From Hermatobates lingyangjiaoensis (Eukaryota > Arthropoda > Insecta > Hemiptera > Hermatobatidae), in contig JAPFBL010000371.1 of NCBI GenBank assembly GCA_026182355.1, positions 83,501-147,500 on the forward strand: 64,000 bases of DNA. Direction: 5' to 3'. The position numbers and the translations under genes were made by a program. Positions within the stretch are counted from its first letter, which is position 1. Every line of letters begins with the position of its first letter. The notes below the pieces were generated by a model that saw nothing but the letters and a program-made list of their open reading frames with translations, made no database searches and was not told the DNA's origin. Positions 10,235 through 20,179 of this stretch are shown one piece after another.

Positions 10235-12934
10235 CTATTCTTCCCCGTCACTGGTCCACTCGAACCATTTCGAGAGAACAATAAATCTAGACAGATCCCT
10301 GATACCAGTGGATGCTAAGTTCTCAAGATTGTCAAAGAAGTACTCTCCCAGTGCCTCTTTCCTTCTTTGAGCCAGACCAGGGCATTGACAGAGAAAGTGA
10401 GAAATCGTCTCTTCCTCTTCCTCATCCTGGCACGCCCTGCAAAAATCCCTCGCCTCCAATCCTAATCTGGTGGCGTGTCTACCTACGAGCCAGTGTCCCG
10501 TGGAAACAGCGATCACATTGGCTACATCTCTTCTATTCTTGGAAAGAAGATCCTTCGTTCTTCTGGAATTACAAGAAGGCCATAACTGCCTTGAAATAAG
10601 ACACGTGTCCTCATCAGACCACCTTTGCCTGATGCGTTCATCAATTCTTTGTCTTATCCAAAGCTTACATGTAGAAATTGGGGTCCCTAAATTGTATAGG
10701 ATATCCTGAGTGGGAAGAGTGGTGCCAAAGCGGGCAAGCTCATCAGCCTTACAGTTGCCTTCAATGTTCCAGTGACCTGGTACCCATATAAGTTCAACTT
10801 TAGCCCTCAATGACAATTCATTTAGGAGTTTCTTGCAGTCCTCGACTGCCTTTGATGTGCTATAGATCCCCTTTTGGGATTTAATAGCAGCTTGACTATC
10901 TGAAAAAATCTTGATGCCATCGCTGCCCAAAGAGGTCAGGGCTAACAAGCGCCTGACCGCCTCCCTAATAGCAGTAACTTCTGCCTGGAATACACTGCAG
11001 TGGTCAGGGAGCCTGAAAGCTATATTCCATTCCAGTGCCTCTGAAAAGATACCTCCACCAACCCTGCCCCCCAGCTTAGATCCATCAGTAAAGATCCATA
11101 TGGATCGGCTGTTCGAGAACAAGTCCCCCCTCCAGTCCTCCCTGCGGGGTATGACTGTGGAGAACCCGCTCCCAAAAGAGGGCTTAGTGATGATGTAGTC
11201 AATATCTGTAAGCAAGCTTCTGTATTCCTGAAGCACAGTTGAATGTCCAATATGAGTCTCCCTCCAGGGGTTGATCGTGTGTAATCTTATAGCCGAATTA
11301 ACAGCCAGCTGCTCCCCATAAAGGTCCAGTGGTGTCAAATTCAGAATAATATCTAATGCCTTTGTTGGGGTGGTTCTAAGACAGCCAGTAATATATACTT
11401 CTGCAAGTCTTTGCACCCTACCCAATTCTTTGAGGCGTATGCCCACTCGTAAGGCTTTCCACCATACCATTACACCATAAAACAAAATAGGTCTAACGAC
11501 CGCCTTATACATCCAGTAAACTATCCTAGGATTTATTCCCCATCTTTTACCCACAGCTCTCCCACATGAGTAGAGAGTGTGAATAGCCTTCCTAGAGCGT
11601 TCCATGATATTGGGCCTCCAGCTAAGCTTTTTATCCAGGATTAATCCCAGATATTTAGCCTGATCCGAGAGGCACAACTGGATTCCATTCAGAGAAGGCA
11701 TAACCAAGGGAGGGATCACTCTCCTCCTAGTAAATAGGACAACTTTAATCTTTTCTGGATTAACTCCTAGTCCATGATCTATACACCACTTTTGAGTTCT
11801 AGACAGATACCTTTGCATCAAATCTGAGATGGTATCTATGAACTTACCTGAGACAGCTAAAGCTAGGTCATCCGCATATGCAGTCACATTGCATCCTAAT
11901 TCCACTAGATCTAGAAGCAGCCCATTCAGGGTAATATTCCACAAGAGAGGCGAGAGGACACCACCCTGTGGCGTACCTCTCACCGGGGTTCTCCTGATTG
12001 TGGAACTCCCCATCGACGAGCTGATTCTTCTGTGGAATAGAAGTTGCTCCACAAAGGTCGAAATCGATCGCTCTACTCCCAGAGCTCTCAAGGAGCGAAC
12101 AATCGATTCAAACCGAATATTATTGAAGGCCCCCTCTATGTCGAGGAAAGAAACCATAGTATACTCCTTGTATTCCAACGACTTCTCTATCTGGGATACG
12201 AGGACATGTAGTGCAGTCTCAGTAGATTTACCTTTACTGTATGCATGTTGCATGTCGGACCATCGTGTAGGATCAAGATGTATCCGAATCTGTGCCTCTA
12301 TTAGCTTTTCCAGTGTCTTCAGAAGAAAGGACGACAAACTTATTGGTCTGAAGTCCCTTGCTTCCGAATGAAACACTCTACCACCTTTAGGGATAAAGAC
12401 TACCCTAACCTCTCTCCAAGAAAGAGGAATATAAGATAGATTCAAACAGGATTCAAATATGACCTCCAACCACGGAAGAATCGTCTCAGAAGCCTCCTGA
12501 AGTTCCGCAGGGATGATATCATCAGGCCCCGGTGATTTAAACCTTTTGAACCCAGAGATCGCCCATTTCAGGCGATCCCCTGACACCATACTGCGGTTAA
12601 CCTGAAATTTCTTATCAGAAGGTGAATTTGTCCCCACATCCACCACACAACCAGGAAAATGTGTTTCCATTAGTAGCTCCAGTGATTCAGAGCTCGAGTT
12701 TGTCCAGCTGCCATCCTGCCTACAAATGTATTCAGGCATAGCTGGATCCATAGCCAGGATTTTGCGAAGACGGTTACCCTCAGAGACTTCCTCTATTCTC
12801 GAGCAGAATCTTCTCCAAGAGTCCCTCTTCGCAGTCCTTACCTTTTTCTTGAATATCCGAAGGCTGGCCTTATATTCATTCCACTGACCTGAAACCTTAG
12901 CCAGGTTGAATAGCCGGCGACATTCTTTCCTCAA
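10235..12934 (-). CDS. LINE ORF2, reverse transcriptase and RNase H part
   Basis: An 899-codon frame copying element RNA into DNA by target-primed reverse transcription. RT covers about residues 115-400: FRPISL near 196, motif A FLDIEGAF near 264, motif B GTPQGGVLSP near 320, catalytic YADD near 353, and KYLGLILD in the following palm/thumb. RNase H covers about 612-740 with FTDGSK, AEVTAI, FSDSQAAI and GNCKADELA giving the expected acidic residues. A C-terminal CRAC..HFLCQC zinc-knuckle-like motif lies near 832-851. No internal stop occurs. The annotated first codon is TTG, not ATG, and the frame is open upstream to the endonuclease frame break at 12970-12976. It is therefore the second half of a single ORF2, reached by -1 frameshift or separated by a 1-nt deletion. 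Confidence 0.93.
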   Translation of the reverse strand: MRKECRRLFNLAKVSGQWNEYKASLRIFKKKVRTAKRDSWRRFCSRIEEVSEGNRLRKILAMDPAMPEYICRQDGSWTNSSSESLELLMETHFPGCVVDVGTNSPSDKKFQVNRSMVSGDRLKWAISGFKRFKSPGPDDIIPAELQEASETILPWLEVIFESCLNLSYIPLSWREVRVVFIPKGGRVFHSEARDFRPISLSSFLLKTLEKLIEAQIRIHLDPTRWSDMQHAYSKGKSTETALHVLVSQIEKSLEYKEYTMVSFLDIEGAFNNIRFESIVRSLRALGVERSISTFVEQLLFHRRISSSMGSSTIRRTPVRGTPQGGVLSPLLWNITLNGLLLDLVELGCNVTAYADDLALAVSGKFIDTISDLMQRYLSRTQKWCIDHGLGVNPEKIKVVLFTRRRVIPPLVMPSLNGIQLCLSDQAKYLGLILDKKLSWRPNIMERSRKAIHTLYSCGRAVGKRWGINPRIVYWMYKAVVRPILFYGVMVWWKALRVGIRLKELGRVQRLAEVYITGCLRTTPTKALDIILNLTPLDLYGEQLAVNSAIRLHTINPWRETHIGHSTVLQEYRSLLTDIDYIITKPSFGSGFSTVIPRREDWRGDLFSNSRSIWIFTDGSKLGGRVGGGIFSEALEWNIAFRLPDHCSVFQAEVTAIREAVRRLLALTSLGSDGIKIFSDSQAAIKSQKGIYSTSKAVEDCKKLLNELSLRAKVELIWVPGHWNIEGNCKADELARFGTTLPTQDILYNLGTPISTCKLWIRQRIDERIRQRWSDEDTCLISRQLWPSCNSRRTKDLLSKNRRDVANVIAVSTGHWLVGRHATRLGLEARDFCRACQDEEEEETISHFLCQCPGLAQRRKEALGEYFFDNLENLASTGIRDLSRFIVLSKWFEWTSDGEE

Positions 12935-13875
12935 TGTTCTAATTTCAGACGTCCACCACGGAGGTCTGAGTTTCCCCTGACCCTATGCACAGGACAGGAA
13001 GCTTTAGACGCTTGATTGCAGGCAGTTGTCAACCGCTCCACAACGGCGTCCAGTTCCTCTGTGTCCTTTGGCTTAGGGACAGGTTCTACTAAAATCATAG
13101 CTAGGGTTTCCCTGTACAACTTCCAGTCAGTAGCCCTTCTGTTCCAGTACATTGGATGACCCGGTCTGTCCAACCTCAGACCAAACTCTATATACTGGTG
13201 ATCCGAGAAGGATGGATCATTAGAAACCTTCCAATCCTTCATTAACTTGACAGCAGGTTCATTAACTAAAGTTATATCAAGAACCTCCCGTCTGTTGACA
13301 GTAATAAAAGTGGGGGAATAACCCCTATTACAGATCTTAATATTATTACATATAATATAATCAAAGAGTGACTCACCTCTCACGTTGATGTTACTGCTGC
13401 CCCAAGCCGTATGATGAGCATTAGCATCGGCTCCAATGATCACTGGAACTCCCAGCCTCTGCGCCCTCTCGACCGCTCTGCATACTAAAGTAGATGGAAG
13501 CGGCTCGTTGTCGCCATGAGCCCAATAGGTAGCTATCAGCCAGACTATCCGGTCCTTTAGCTCCACAGCGATTGTAACTGTATCTTGATCGCAAAATTCA
13601 GATATTTTAAACGAGTCAAAAAGATTCCTAATCATTATACAGGCCCTAGGTTTGCCCGAGCCTGATGAATAGAAAACATGAAAGCCTTTGAGCCGAAGAC
13701 CACTAACCTGATTCTTGGTGACCCATGGCTCCTGTATCAAGGCAAAATCCTCCTTCTTGTTGCACAAGCGAAGTGTCAGGGCAGCCGTAGCTGCTTTGGA
13801 GTGGTGAAGGTTGATTTGAACAGCCTTCAAACCCACTGAAAGACTGCATCGCTGGTTAGTTGGTTCCTTCACCAC
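12931..13875 (-). CDS. LINE ORF2, apurinic-like endonuclease part
   Basis: A 314-codon frame for the endonuclease that nicks target DNA. Motifs in order: KAVQINLHHSKAA near 17, ALIQEPWV near 44, ATYWAH near 115, IGADANAHHTAWGSS near 147, RREVLDITLVN near 194 and SDHQYIEF near 223. These are hallmarks of the exonuclease-endonuclease-phosphatase fold. The first codon at 13875 is GTG. The frame opens at 13917 with no ATG in between, and the first in-frame ATG falls inside the domain, so initiation is unusual. The frame ends 13 codons after a GGGAAAC heptamer, and the RT frame continues in -1. Confidence 0.9.
   Translation of the reverse strand: MVKEPTNQRCSLSVGLKAVQINLHHSKAATAALTLRLCNKKEDFALIQEPWVTKNQVSGLRLKGFHVFYSSGSGKPRACIMIRNLFDSFKISEFCDQDTVTIAVELKDRIVWLIATYWAHGDNEPLPSTLVCRAVERAQRLGVPVIIGADANAHHTAWGSSNINVRGESLFDYIICNNIKICNRGYSPTFITVNRREVLDITLVNEPAVKLMKDWKVSNDPSFSDHQYIEFGLRLDRPGHPMYWNRRATDWKLYRETLAMILVEPVPKPKDTEELDAVVERLTTACNQASKASCPVHRVRGNSDLRGGRLKLEH
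12945..12976 (-). promoter_or_regulatory. Candidate -1 ribosomal frameshift site in ORF2
   Basis: In the endonuclease reading frame the sequence is G GGA AAC (12976-12970), a canonical X XXY YYZ slippery heptamer. A -1 slip enters exactly the RT frame. Immediately downstream a hairpin pairs TCAGAC (12969-12964) with GTCTGA (12950-12945), extended by TCC/GGA across one C-C mismatch, with loop GTGGT. The spacer is 0 nt, shorter than the usual 5-9. The alternative is loss of one G from a five-G run in this copy, which would create the same picture. Confidence 0.4.
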
Positions 13876-14092
13876 TACCAGGCGATGTGCTGGGCAGTTC
13901 CTCGTCGTCGATCGTGCTCAGTTCCCTGAAAAGCCTGAACGTCGACTGAAACTCACCTTCTCCCTCTAAGGAAGACAGACTCTCGGCCCCAAGTAACCTT
14001 ATGGGCATATCAGAGTCCGCCTCCTGAGGGTCCCTAGAGCAGGACGGCTGGAACAGGATCACTTGCCGCCTCCAAACGACTTCCCCTAGCAT
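13856..14092 (-). CDS. Small acidic ORF at the ORF1/ORF2 junction
   Basis: A 78-codon ATG-started frame that overlaps the end of ORF1 by about 59 nt and the start of the endonuclease frame by about 60 nt. The C-terminal half is rich in E, D and S. I do not recognise it. It may be the true C-terminus of ORF1 after a frame change, or a linker that couples translation of ORF2, which lacks an AUG. Confidence 0.35.
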   Translation of the reverse strand: MLGEVVWRRQVILFQPSCSRDPQEADSDMPIRLLGAESLSSLEGEGEFQSTFRLFRELSTIDDEELPSTSPGSGEGTN

Positions 14093-15098
14093 CGCCTTTA
14101 TACACCTTTAGGGTGATCGCTCCGAAACCGTAGCTGACCACCCCCTCCGTGCGTTTTAGCTCAGCCAAGGAGTCCTCGTTAAGAACGACAGTGACCTGTC
14201 GAGAGTGTTCCTTCACCTCACCTACCTTGACCACTTTCCAGTCGTGAGTGGGAAGAGAAGGATTGCAAGTCTTAAGGATCTTAAGGATCTTCTCAGGATC
14301 AGAAGGTTCCGCCGGAAACCAAGCTCTGGACCTTGGTCGGCTAGGAATATCCTCCCTTCCAACCGCCTCCAGTCTTGCCCCCGGCCATACCTCTCCAATC
14401 TTAGTTATAGCTAGTCGAAAAAGGTCCGCAGATCTCTGGTCCGCACATGCCATAAGCTTTATGCGGCCCTGGTACCAACCTGCATCCCTGCAACAAGGAG
14501 CCCTGCCTGGGTTCTCTTCCAGAATGGTTTCAAACACCCCGAGCAGGGCTATTTCCACAAGCTTCCACTGCTTCTGTGGAAATGCCCCGTCCGGTTTGCT
14601 GCGGTCGATCACCGCCCAAATGTGGTGATCCTTGACCACTTCACTAAAGGGGCGAGGTAAGCGTCTCTTGGGTGAGGGTCCCTGCTTCCGCTTCTTAGCC
14701 TCCGGCACAGGATCCTCACCGCGCGGCCTCTTCCCTACCTTCAGCCTCAGGTACTCCTCCCTATCCTGCAGTACCTTCTTGGCCCAGCTCAGCGACTGCC
14801 TATTTTGCTCAGTGAGATCCTTTTCAGGTATCTCACTAAGCTTTTTCAGCACGCGCAGAGCACCTCTTCTATCTCTATAGGCTTTAAGCGAAGGAGAGAT
14901 ATTCTTCTTAGGTTTAGTAGGTCCAGTAACCTGTGATCCTACTAAATCCTTACTTTCCTCGGAAGGACCAGGTTCGTCCTTTTTCCGAATTGGACGTATC
15001 CTGTTCCTTCTGAGTGGTTTTCCTGGCTTGTCACCAATGCCCATTACTAATTTAGGGTTTGTTTTAGTTTGTTTAGTTTCATCCATGTTTGTTCCCAC
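14034..15098 (-). CDS. LINE ORF1, DUF4780-like nucleic-acid-binding protein
   Basis: A 354-codon ATG-started frame encoding the presumed RNA-binding and chaperone component of the retrotransposition particle. Residues 1-60 and 120-150 are very basic, with RPRGEDPVPEAKKRKQ as a possible nuclear-localisation segment. The C-terminal half (about 150-330) has the pattern of DUF4780 in LOA-type ORF1 proteins: WAVIDRSKPDGAF, QW.LVE, WYQGRIKLMACAD, SADLFRLAI, WPGARLEAV, IPSRPRSRAW and YGFGAITLKV. No CCHC knuckles are visible. The frame ends at 14034, 117 nt upstream of where the ORF2 frame opens. Family assignment is by pattern memory. Confidence 0.8.
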   Translation of the reverse strand: MGTNMDETKQTKTNPKLVMGIGDKPGKPLRRNRIRPIRKKDEPGPSEESKDLVGSQVTGPTKPKKNISPSLKAYRDRRGALRVLKKLSEIPEKDLTEQNRQSLSWAKKVLQDREEYLRLKVGKRPRGEDPVPEAKKRKQGPSPKRRLPRPFSEVVKDHHIWAVIDRSKPDGAFPQKQWKLVEIALLGVFETILEENPGRAPCCRDAGWYQGRIKLMACADQRSADLFRLAITKIGEVWPGARLEAVGREDIPSRPRSRAWFPAEPSDPEKILKILKTCNPSLPTHDWKVVKVGEVKEHSRQVTVVLNEDSLAELKRTEGVVSYGFGAITLKVYKGDARGSRLEAASDPVPAVLL

Positions 15099-15444
15099 GA
15101 GTACCGGGGGGTAGATGTCCGCCTGGTGAGAGCCCCGACTGACCAGGTAAGGCTACTTACTTTGGGAGGGCGCCAGGTTCCCAAAGGCTCCGTTTGGACA
15201 CCTAAACTGACCCAGGTGCCTTCCAGTCGGCGCACGGGTCGCTTGACACGCCGACATCAGGTCGGTTCAGAATCCTCCTTCCACAGGATGACACGAACAA
15301 TAAAAACCTAAAAAGGCCGCTTTACTCTCGTTTGTCAGAGTGAGGCAGCTGGGAGCCCCACTCTTGTCCAGGGGTCACCACAAGGAGGTGAGAGTAGCGT
15401 TGGGTCAGAGAGGCTATAAGCGACGCTTCATGACCCCTTGACCC
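15099..15444 (-). other. LINE 5' UTR
   Basis: About 346 nt between the outer duplication and the ORF1 ATG. On the minus strand it begins GGGTCAAGGGGTCATGAAGC. It presumably holds an internal promoter, but I recognise no core element. Its length suggests the insertion is not, or barely, 5'-truncated. Confidence 0.6.
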
Positions 15445-15831
15445 CCGGACCAGCAAGCTAATTGAAAAATTACATTTAGCTAACAATAAGTCTACCTTAA
15501 TCTTTGTATCAGTCAGTAATGCTAATAATTAGTGCAAAGAAAAATAAGTCAATTATAAAAATCTTTATTAAAATCCGACACTCTGTATCCACTATTATCC
15601 ATTTTGATACAGATATTTTGCTGGTCAAGGTGCGAGAGCAAAGGTAAAGTATATAATACAGTGCGTACTAAAACACTGGTGGATAATATAAGAACTGCAG
15701 GTTTTTAAGGAAATTAGAGTAAAATAACTTTTTCTTTACAATTATGCACATTTATCCCCCGGGCCGGATCGAACCACCAGGTGGGCCGGATTCGGCCAGC
15801 GGGCCGTATGTTTGACACCTGTTTTGTAGAG

Positions 15832-16360
15832 GATCAGAAGTCATGCTGCAATTATCCCTAGCCTACCTTGAATATGAGGCAATAAAATGGCTGTTTGTCA
15901 ATATTTCTTAGTGACTGAAAAATAATATTACCCTTAGTCTGAAAACGCTACACCAACAGTAAAATGTCAAGCAAAAACAGTGTCAGAAAGCAGAAAAAGC
16001 AATGAATAATGCCAACAAATGACAAATGAATATGTCGGTGCACTGGGACTTTAATTACCCAGTTACAAGTGCTACACTCAATAATGTAAATTTTTTATTT
16101 ATTAAGTTTATTTTTTGCTGATCTGTTTTACTGTGAGGGTGAGTTTATCATGGAGAAATCAGTAGTTTGTTTGTTTGATATGTCGGTATCTGTCCTTATA
16201 GTAACCGTTTATTCTTACATTTATAAGTTCCTCAGTCGAGGATTGGTTTTGACTATGCTTTAGTTTAATATTTAACAGAAATCTCAGGAAAATATAATTT
16301 TCAAAATTGTTAAGTGTTAAGTATTGTAATTTTGTTAGTTTAAATATTCAAACAAATGTA
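15832..16360. other. AT-rich DNA, nothing recognised
   Basis: No coding or structural signal seen. Confidence 0.4.
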
Positions 16361-16486
16361 AATGATCAAACTACAATAACAAATGGGAAAACAAGACTAA
16401 GATCTTTCAACCGTAACAAGCGATCTTCGTCAGAGTCAAAAACCCAACCCAAAACTTTTCCCATTTCTTATTGTGGTTTGATCATT
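16361..16486. repeat. Inverted pair of PLE-like termini (family I)
   Basis: 31-bp arms at 16361-16391 and 16456-16486 (AATGATCAAAC, AAATGGGAAAA), about two mismatches. The inner 64 bp, minus strand, contains CUGACGA..GGUUGAAAGA, a hammerhead-like arrangement. The same arms occur at 49761-49843. Downstream TTCACGTGTTTATGTGAAAT (about 16496-16515) is also shared with 49735-49757. Confidence 0.55.
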
Positions 16487-19400
16487 GATTGTTATTTCAC
16501 GTGTTTATGTGAAATCTTTTTATTGTAATGTAAAGGTTTTTTATTAATGTTTTTATGCAGTATCCATGATTGTTTTAAGTATTTTATATTAATAATAAAA
16601 ATTTAATTTTTACATTTCAAACAAAAATATGTGCTACGTTTACATTTAAAAAGATTTACATTTTATAAATTATTAATATTAAAAAGGACGGAAAGCTGAA
16701 ATAAATATAATTTTCAAAATGGTTAACTGTTATGTATTGTAATTTTAAAGAAAAACATAAGATTTTTTATGCAGTATCCATAATTGATTTAAATATTTTT
16801 ATATTGATAATAAAAATTTAAACTTTACGTTTATCATTATCAGAATATTTGCATTTTAGAAACTTTTGATAATACAGACGATGATATAGCACAAAAAAAA
16901 AAGATTTTAAAATGATTATGTTAAGTATTGTTATTAGTTAAACAATTACATCTTTAACAAAAACGTGAATCTTCTTTCGTATTCTATTTTAATCAGCAAT
17001 TAACAAATACTACATAGTAACCGATGAATTTCTACACCACTAATAAATGTCTGCAGCCTCCTTAATTGTTGAAAATATAACTCAAAAACATAATACTTTT
17101 TGAAGAACTGATGTGTTGTTATTTTATCTTTATTTTCTACTATGGTCATTATCAAGTTAAATAAACTGCAATTTTTCAATTTTATTTAATAATTTTAAAC
17201 ATCCATCCGCATTTAAAATATGTGAAATTCTTTTTTATTAAAAAAAAAGAGAGTTTCATTTAGTATTAAACTAATGAGCGCTAAACAGTATAACAATAAA
17301 TATTGAAAGAAATTAGTTTATTTTTTTTTAAAAAAAATGATGAATTTAATTGATTGTAGATGGTAATATAAAACTTCGAGTGTTTTTGCAGTTTGATCAT
17401 AATTGTTGAAAACATTGATAGCCTCGTGGAATCATAAACTGTTAATTGCTGTTTGCATAAGATTTATTACGTCGTAGGATTTACAAAATTCTATCTCCTT
17501 GAATCTTAATAAAGGATATTATGGTCGAAAAAAAAGCAAGAATAATAACTTATAAAGATAAAAAAATAAATAATTAACATGTTATACTTCTTGATGTAAA
17601 AATTTGGGTTGGAAAATTTGGTAGATATATGAGAGAACGTAAACAAGAAGATCTTCCCCAAGTATGTCATTTGGTCACGTAGCCTTTAAGATATGTTTGG
17701 GGATTTCCTGGAATACAGGTGGAATAGATAGGATTAGGGGATTAGAACAGGGTAGAAAGAAGTTTATGGAACGCTTTATAATAGTATATCAAAACTTGGT
17801 GTATAGAAAAGCTAATAGAGAATTATTCAACATATTTTGGACTCAAGAGGTTGCAACCTTTAAAATATTGAATGACTTGACATTACCTAGGCATAACTTA
17901 AAGCCTTAAATCTAAGTAGGTACTACTCCTCTATACATCAGTATTGCTGTCATATCGAAGCTTGAAATTTGAAAATCAAGAATCCGTGCAGAAAACAAAC
18001 TGTTTCATTTTCTCTAACAGAAATCTTTTTGTATTTTCTTAATTTGTTTTCTTCCTATTTGTTAGTATAGGTTATTTACATATGCATTAAATTACAGAGT
18101 AGGACACTTAGAGTGAAACACTTATGGTTAGAACTGCTGTAGGTTACATACATTTTTTGACATCCAACATCATCAGGAGAAAATTTGTTTATAGTTTCTA
18201 GGTGTCCTCTGACAAAGAAATAGTATATAAGAGTACTCAAACTTTACCATCAGACTAGAAGCGAGAAAGAAAAAAAAATGAGATAAACGGAAGTAGGGGA
18301 AACACAATATATCAATGCGTAATTTTTCAGAATAAATGAAGCAATAATGATACGAGTATAATAGTTATGGTAATAATAATAACAAGTTATATGAGTAACA
18401 TAATAGATAAATAAAAGACAAAAAATTAATAATTAAATTAATTAATTAATATTAAAATAATAATTAATAACTTAAAAAACCTTCAAGAATTTTCTATCAC
18501 CATAAAGATTATATGTGCTTCTCCTTATACTATTAGGTAACATGAGTTTTGGGGTCTCAATGAAAACTTTAAGAGTGTAACAGTCATTAAAACTGAAGGT
18601 GTGAGAACTTCAGACTTACAGGTCTTTTTCTTAACATAAAAAATATATTATTAGCCTCTAATCACATCCATGGAAGATAGCAGTGGTATGTTGCTCTGCT
18701 GATGAATACTATTGATGTAACTATTCTTATGGACGCTCCATTTAGAAGAACACAAACCGTTATAAAATACAGCAAACTGAGTGAAACCAAGTAAATAGAA
18801 ATATATGCAGTGACAAAAAGAACAGGAAGTATTAAGAGTGTTAGGGTAGAAATTATTTTTGAAAAATGCAAGCGAAGAAAGGACCATAGTTAATAATAGG
18901 GCAAGTTGGGCAGCTACAAAGCCCACATTGGATATTTACATGTTTTTTTCCGGCTGAGGAATTTCTTGTAAAAAAAAAAAAAAATTAACGAAGGCTAATT
19001 TGAAATAGATGAAGTTAAAGAAGAAAAAGAAAGAATAGGATAAAACTTCTTAATAGCAGTAGCCAGTTTATTTATCTTTTAGATTTACCTAAAGAAGAAC
19101 ATTACGTATTCCAATCACCTTGTTTCTTTAATACAACTTATTTTTGTGAAGAATTTCTTTATAATTCTCAAGAATAACTAAGTACTATATAGTAACCAAG
19201 ATGCAACTAGTTAAATAATATATAGTATTTCAGGAAATAGATTTCTATGATTCTTATTTATTTACTATTATTTTTTCTATTTTGATTAGTTTCAAATAAC
19301 TAAATTGCTTAATATAATTTTATATTAACTGAATTTATATAATTATATTTATGTGACATCAACAACACTATACAGTAAGGTACATAACCGCAAAAAAGGA

Positions 19401-19940
19401 AAAAAATTAGTAGAAATAGAAAAGGAAGAATCATTTCAACCTTGTCTGGGTTTCCACTGTTGTGGTACCTCAACACGTGAAACATGGTATTCAATAAGAA
19501 AAAGAAAGAAGGATAACCACTTTCAGTAAATTTGTTCTTTAAGAACTTTAAGTAGAATTATGGTCTTTAGTTAGCCTAAAAGCCTTTTTAATTACATCCA
19601 TGAAATATTAAACAGTATTAAATGTAGTTGATTATAGTATATTACAAACATATTGCTTACAGCAGTAAGTCCTTCTTGCCAGTCCAGTCTTGTTATACAT
19701 CTTATTTCTCTCATTTCTCTGATGAAGTATTTGTTTTCAGCTAATTCTCATTTTCATCTGTTTATATTAATTTTTATTATTTTACCCATTGTTGTATAAT
19801 CTTTATATATAAAGTTCCTGAGTTTCCTAGTTTGTTCACCCATTTGCCGTAGTAATAGGGGCCTGAAATTATTATTATCTTTACTATTGTTGTGATTGAC
19901 TTTGTTGTAGATGTATTACATAATAACAAATCGTATTATG
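16487..19940. other. AT-rich DNA, no recognised gene
   Basis: Several A/T homopolymers, and an 81-codon frame at 17664-17909 (+) with no recognised domain. At 18168-18196 (-) there is a degenerate CUCCUGAUGAUGUUGG motif like the PLE cores, without clear flanks. An open frame at 18651-18926 (-) is hydrophobic but unrecognised. Confidence 0.4.
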
Positions 19941-19949
19941 GTGTCAGGG

Positions 19950-20005
19950 TAGCTCAGTGGCATGCGTACTTGCATCGACTTTCTACAATATTTTTAATAA
20001 TATTT
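19950..20005 (+). repeat. tRNA-like box A fragment
   Basis: GTCAGGGTAGCTCAGTGGCA contains a perfect TAGCTCAGTGG box A. No box B follows at tRNA spacing, so this is a degenerate SINE head or chance. Confidence 0.3.
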
Positions 20006-20096
20006 CTCATTAGGAGGTCAGCGTAGCCTGTATAGTTATAAAACTCTGATGTTCCTTTTTAAATATTTGCACATGCTCTAAACTGAATAAAATTAT

Positions 20097-20175
20097 AGAA
20101 ATTTTGTGAGAATCAAACCCACGCTCTTGGCATTGAAGGTCCAGCACATACCGTCTGCGCCACGGGTAATTTTGT
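20097..20175 (-). pseudogene. tRNA-like sequence (pseudogene or SINE head)
   Basis: The minus strand has box A TGGCGCAGACGG and box B GGTTTGATTC at tRNA-like spacing. A D-arm (GCGC/GTGC) and T-arm (GTGGG/CTCAC) can be drawn, but the acceptor stem does not pair. Not a functional tRNA gene. Confidence 0.45.
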
Positions 20176-20179
20176 AAAA

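Larger units (their letters stand above)
10142..15444 (-). mobile_element. LOA-like non-LTR retrotransposon, near full length
   Basis: A 5.3-kb element carrying ORF1, a small ORF and a two-frame ORF2. A perfect 16-bp target-site duplication, ccggaccagcaagcta, flanks it at 10126-10141 and 15445-15460. On the minus strand it ends with AACCTA repeats instead of poly(A). Its GC content is visibly higher than the surrounding DNA. An ORF1 resembling DUF4780 plus an ORF2 with apurinic-type endonuclease, reverse transcriptase and RNase H points to the LOA clade or the related I/R1 group. The perfect duplication implies a recent insertion. Confidence 0.9.
10064..15823. mobile_element. hAT-type non-autonomous transposon, split by a LINE
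   Basis: The left end begins CAGAGGTGTCAAACTCA and the right end, reverse-complemented, reads CAGGTGTCAAACATACGG. These are terminal inverted repeats of the CAGNGGTGTCAAAC kind common in hAT elements. The flanking octamers TGGTAGAG (10056-10063) and TTGTAGAG (15824-15831) agree at 7 of 8 positions, as expected for the 8-bp hAT duplication. Without the LINE and one copy of its duplication the element is about 441 bp and encodes no transposase. The LINE is younger because it interrupts the hAT. Confidence 0.75.

Noticed and set aside
11829..12371. 180-codon frame on the plus strand
   Set aside because: It is the antisense of the RT core of the LINE ORF2, which has clear motifs on the minus strand. 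Other plus-strand frames inside 10.2-15.3 kb are rejected for the same reason.
19950..20175. Possible tRNA genes
   Set aside because: One has only a box A; the other has boxes A and B but no pairing acceptor stem. Neither is a functional tRNA.
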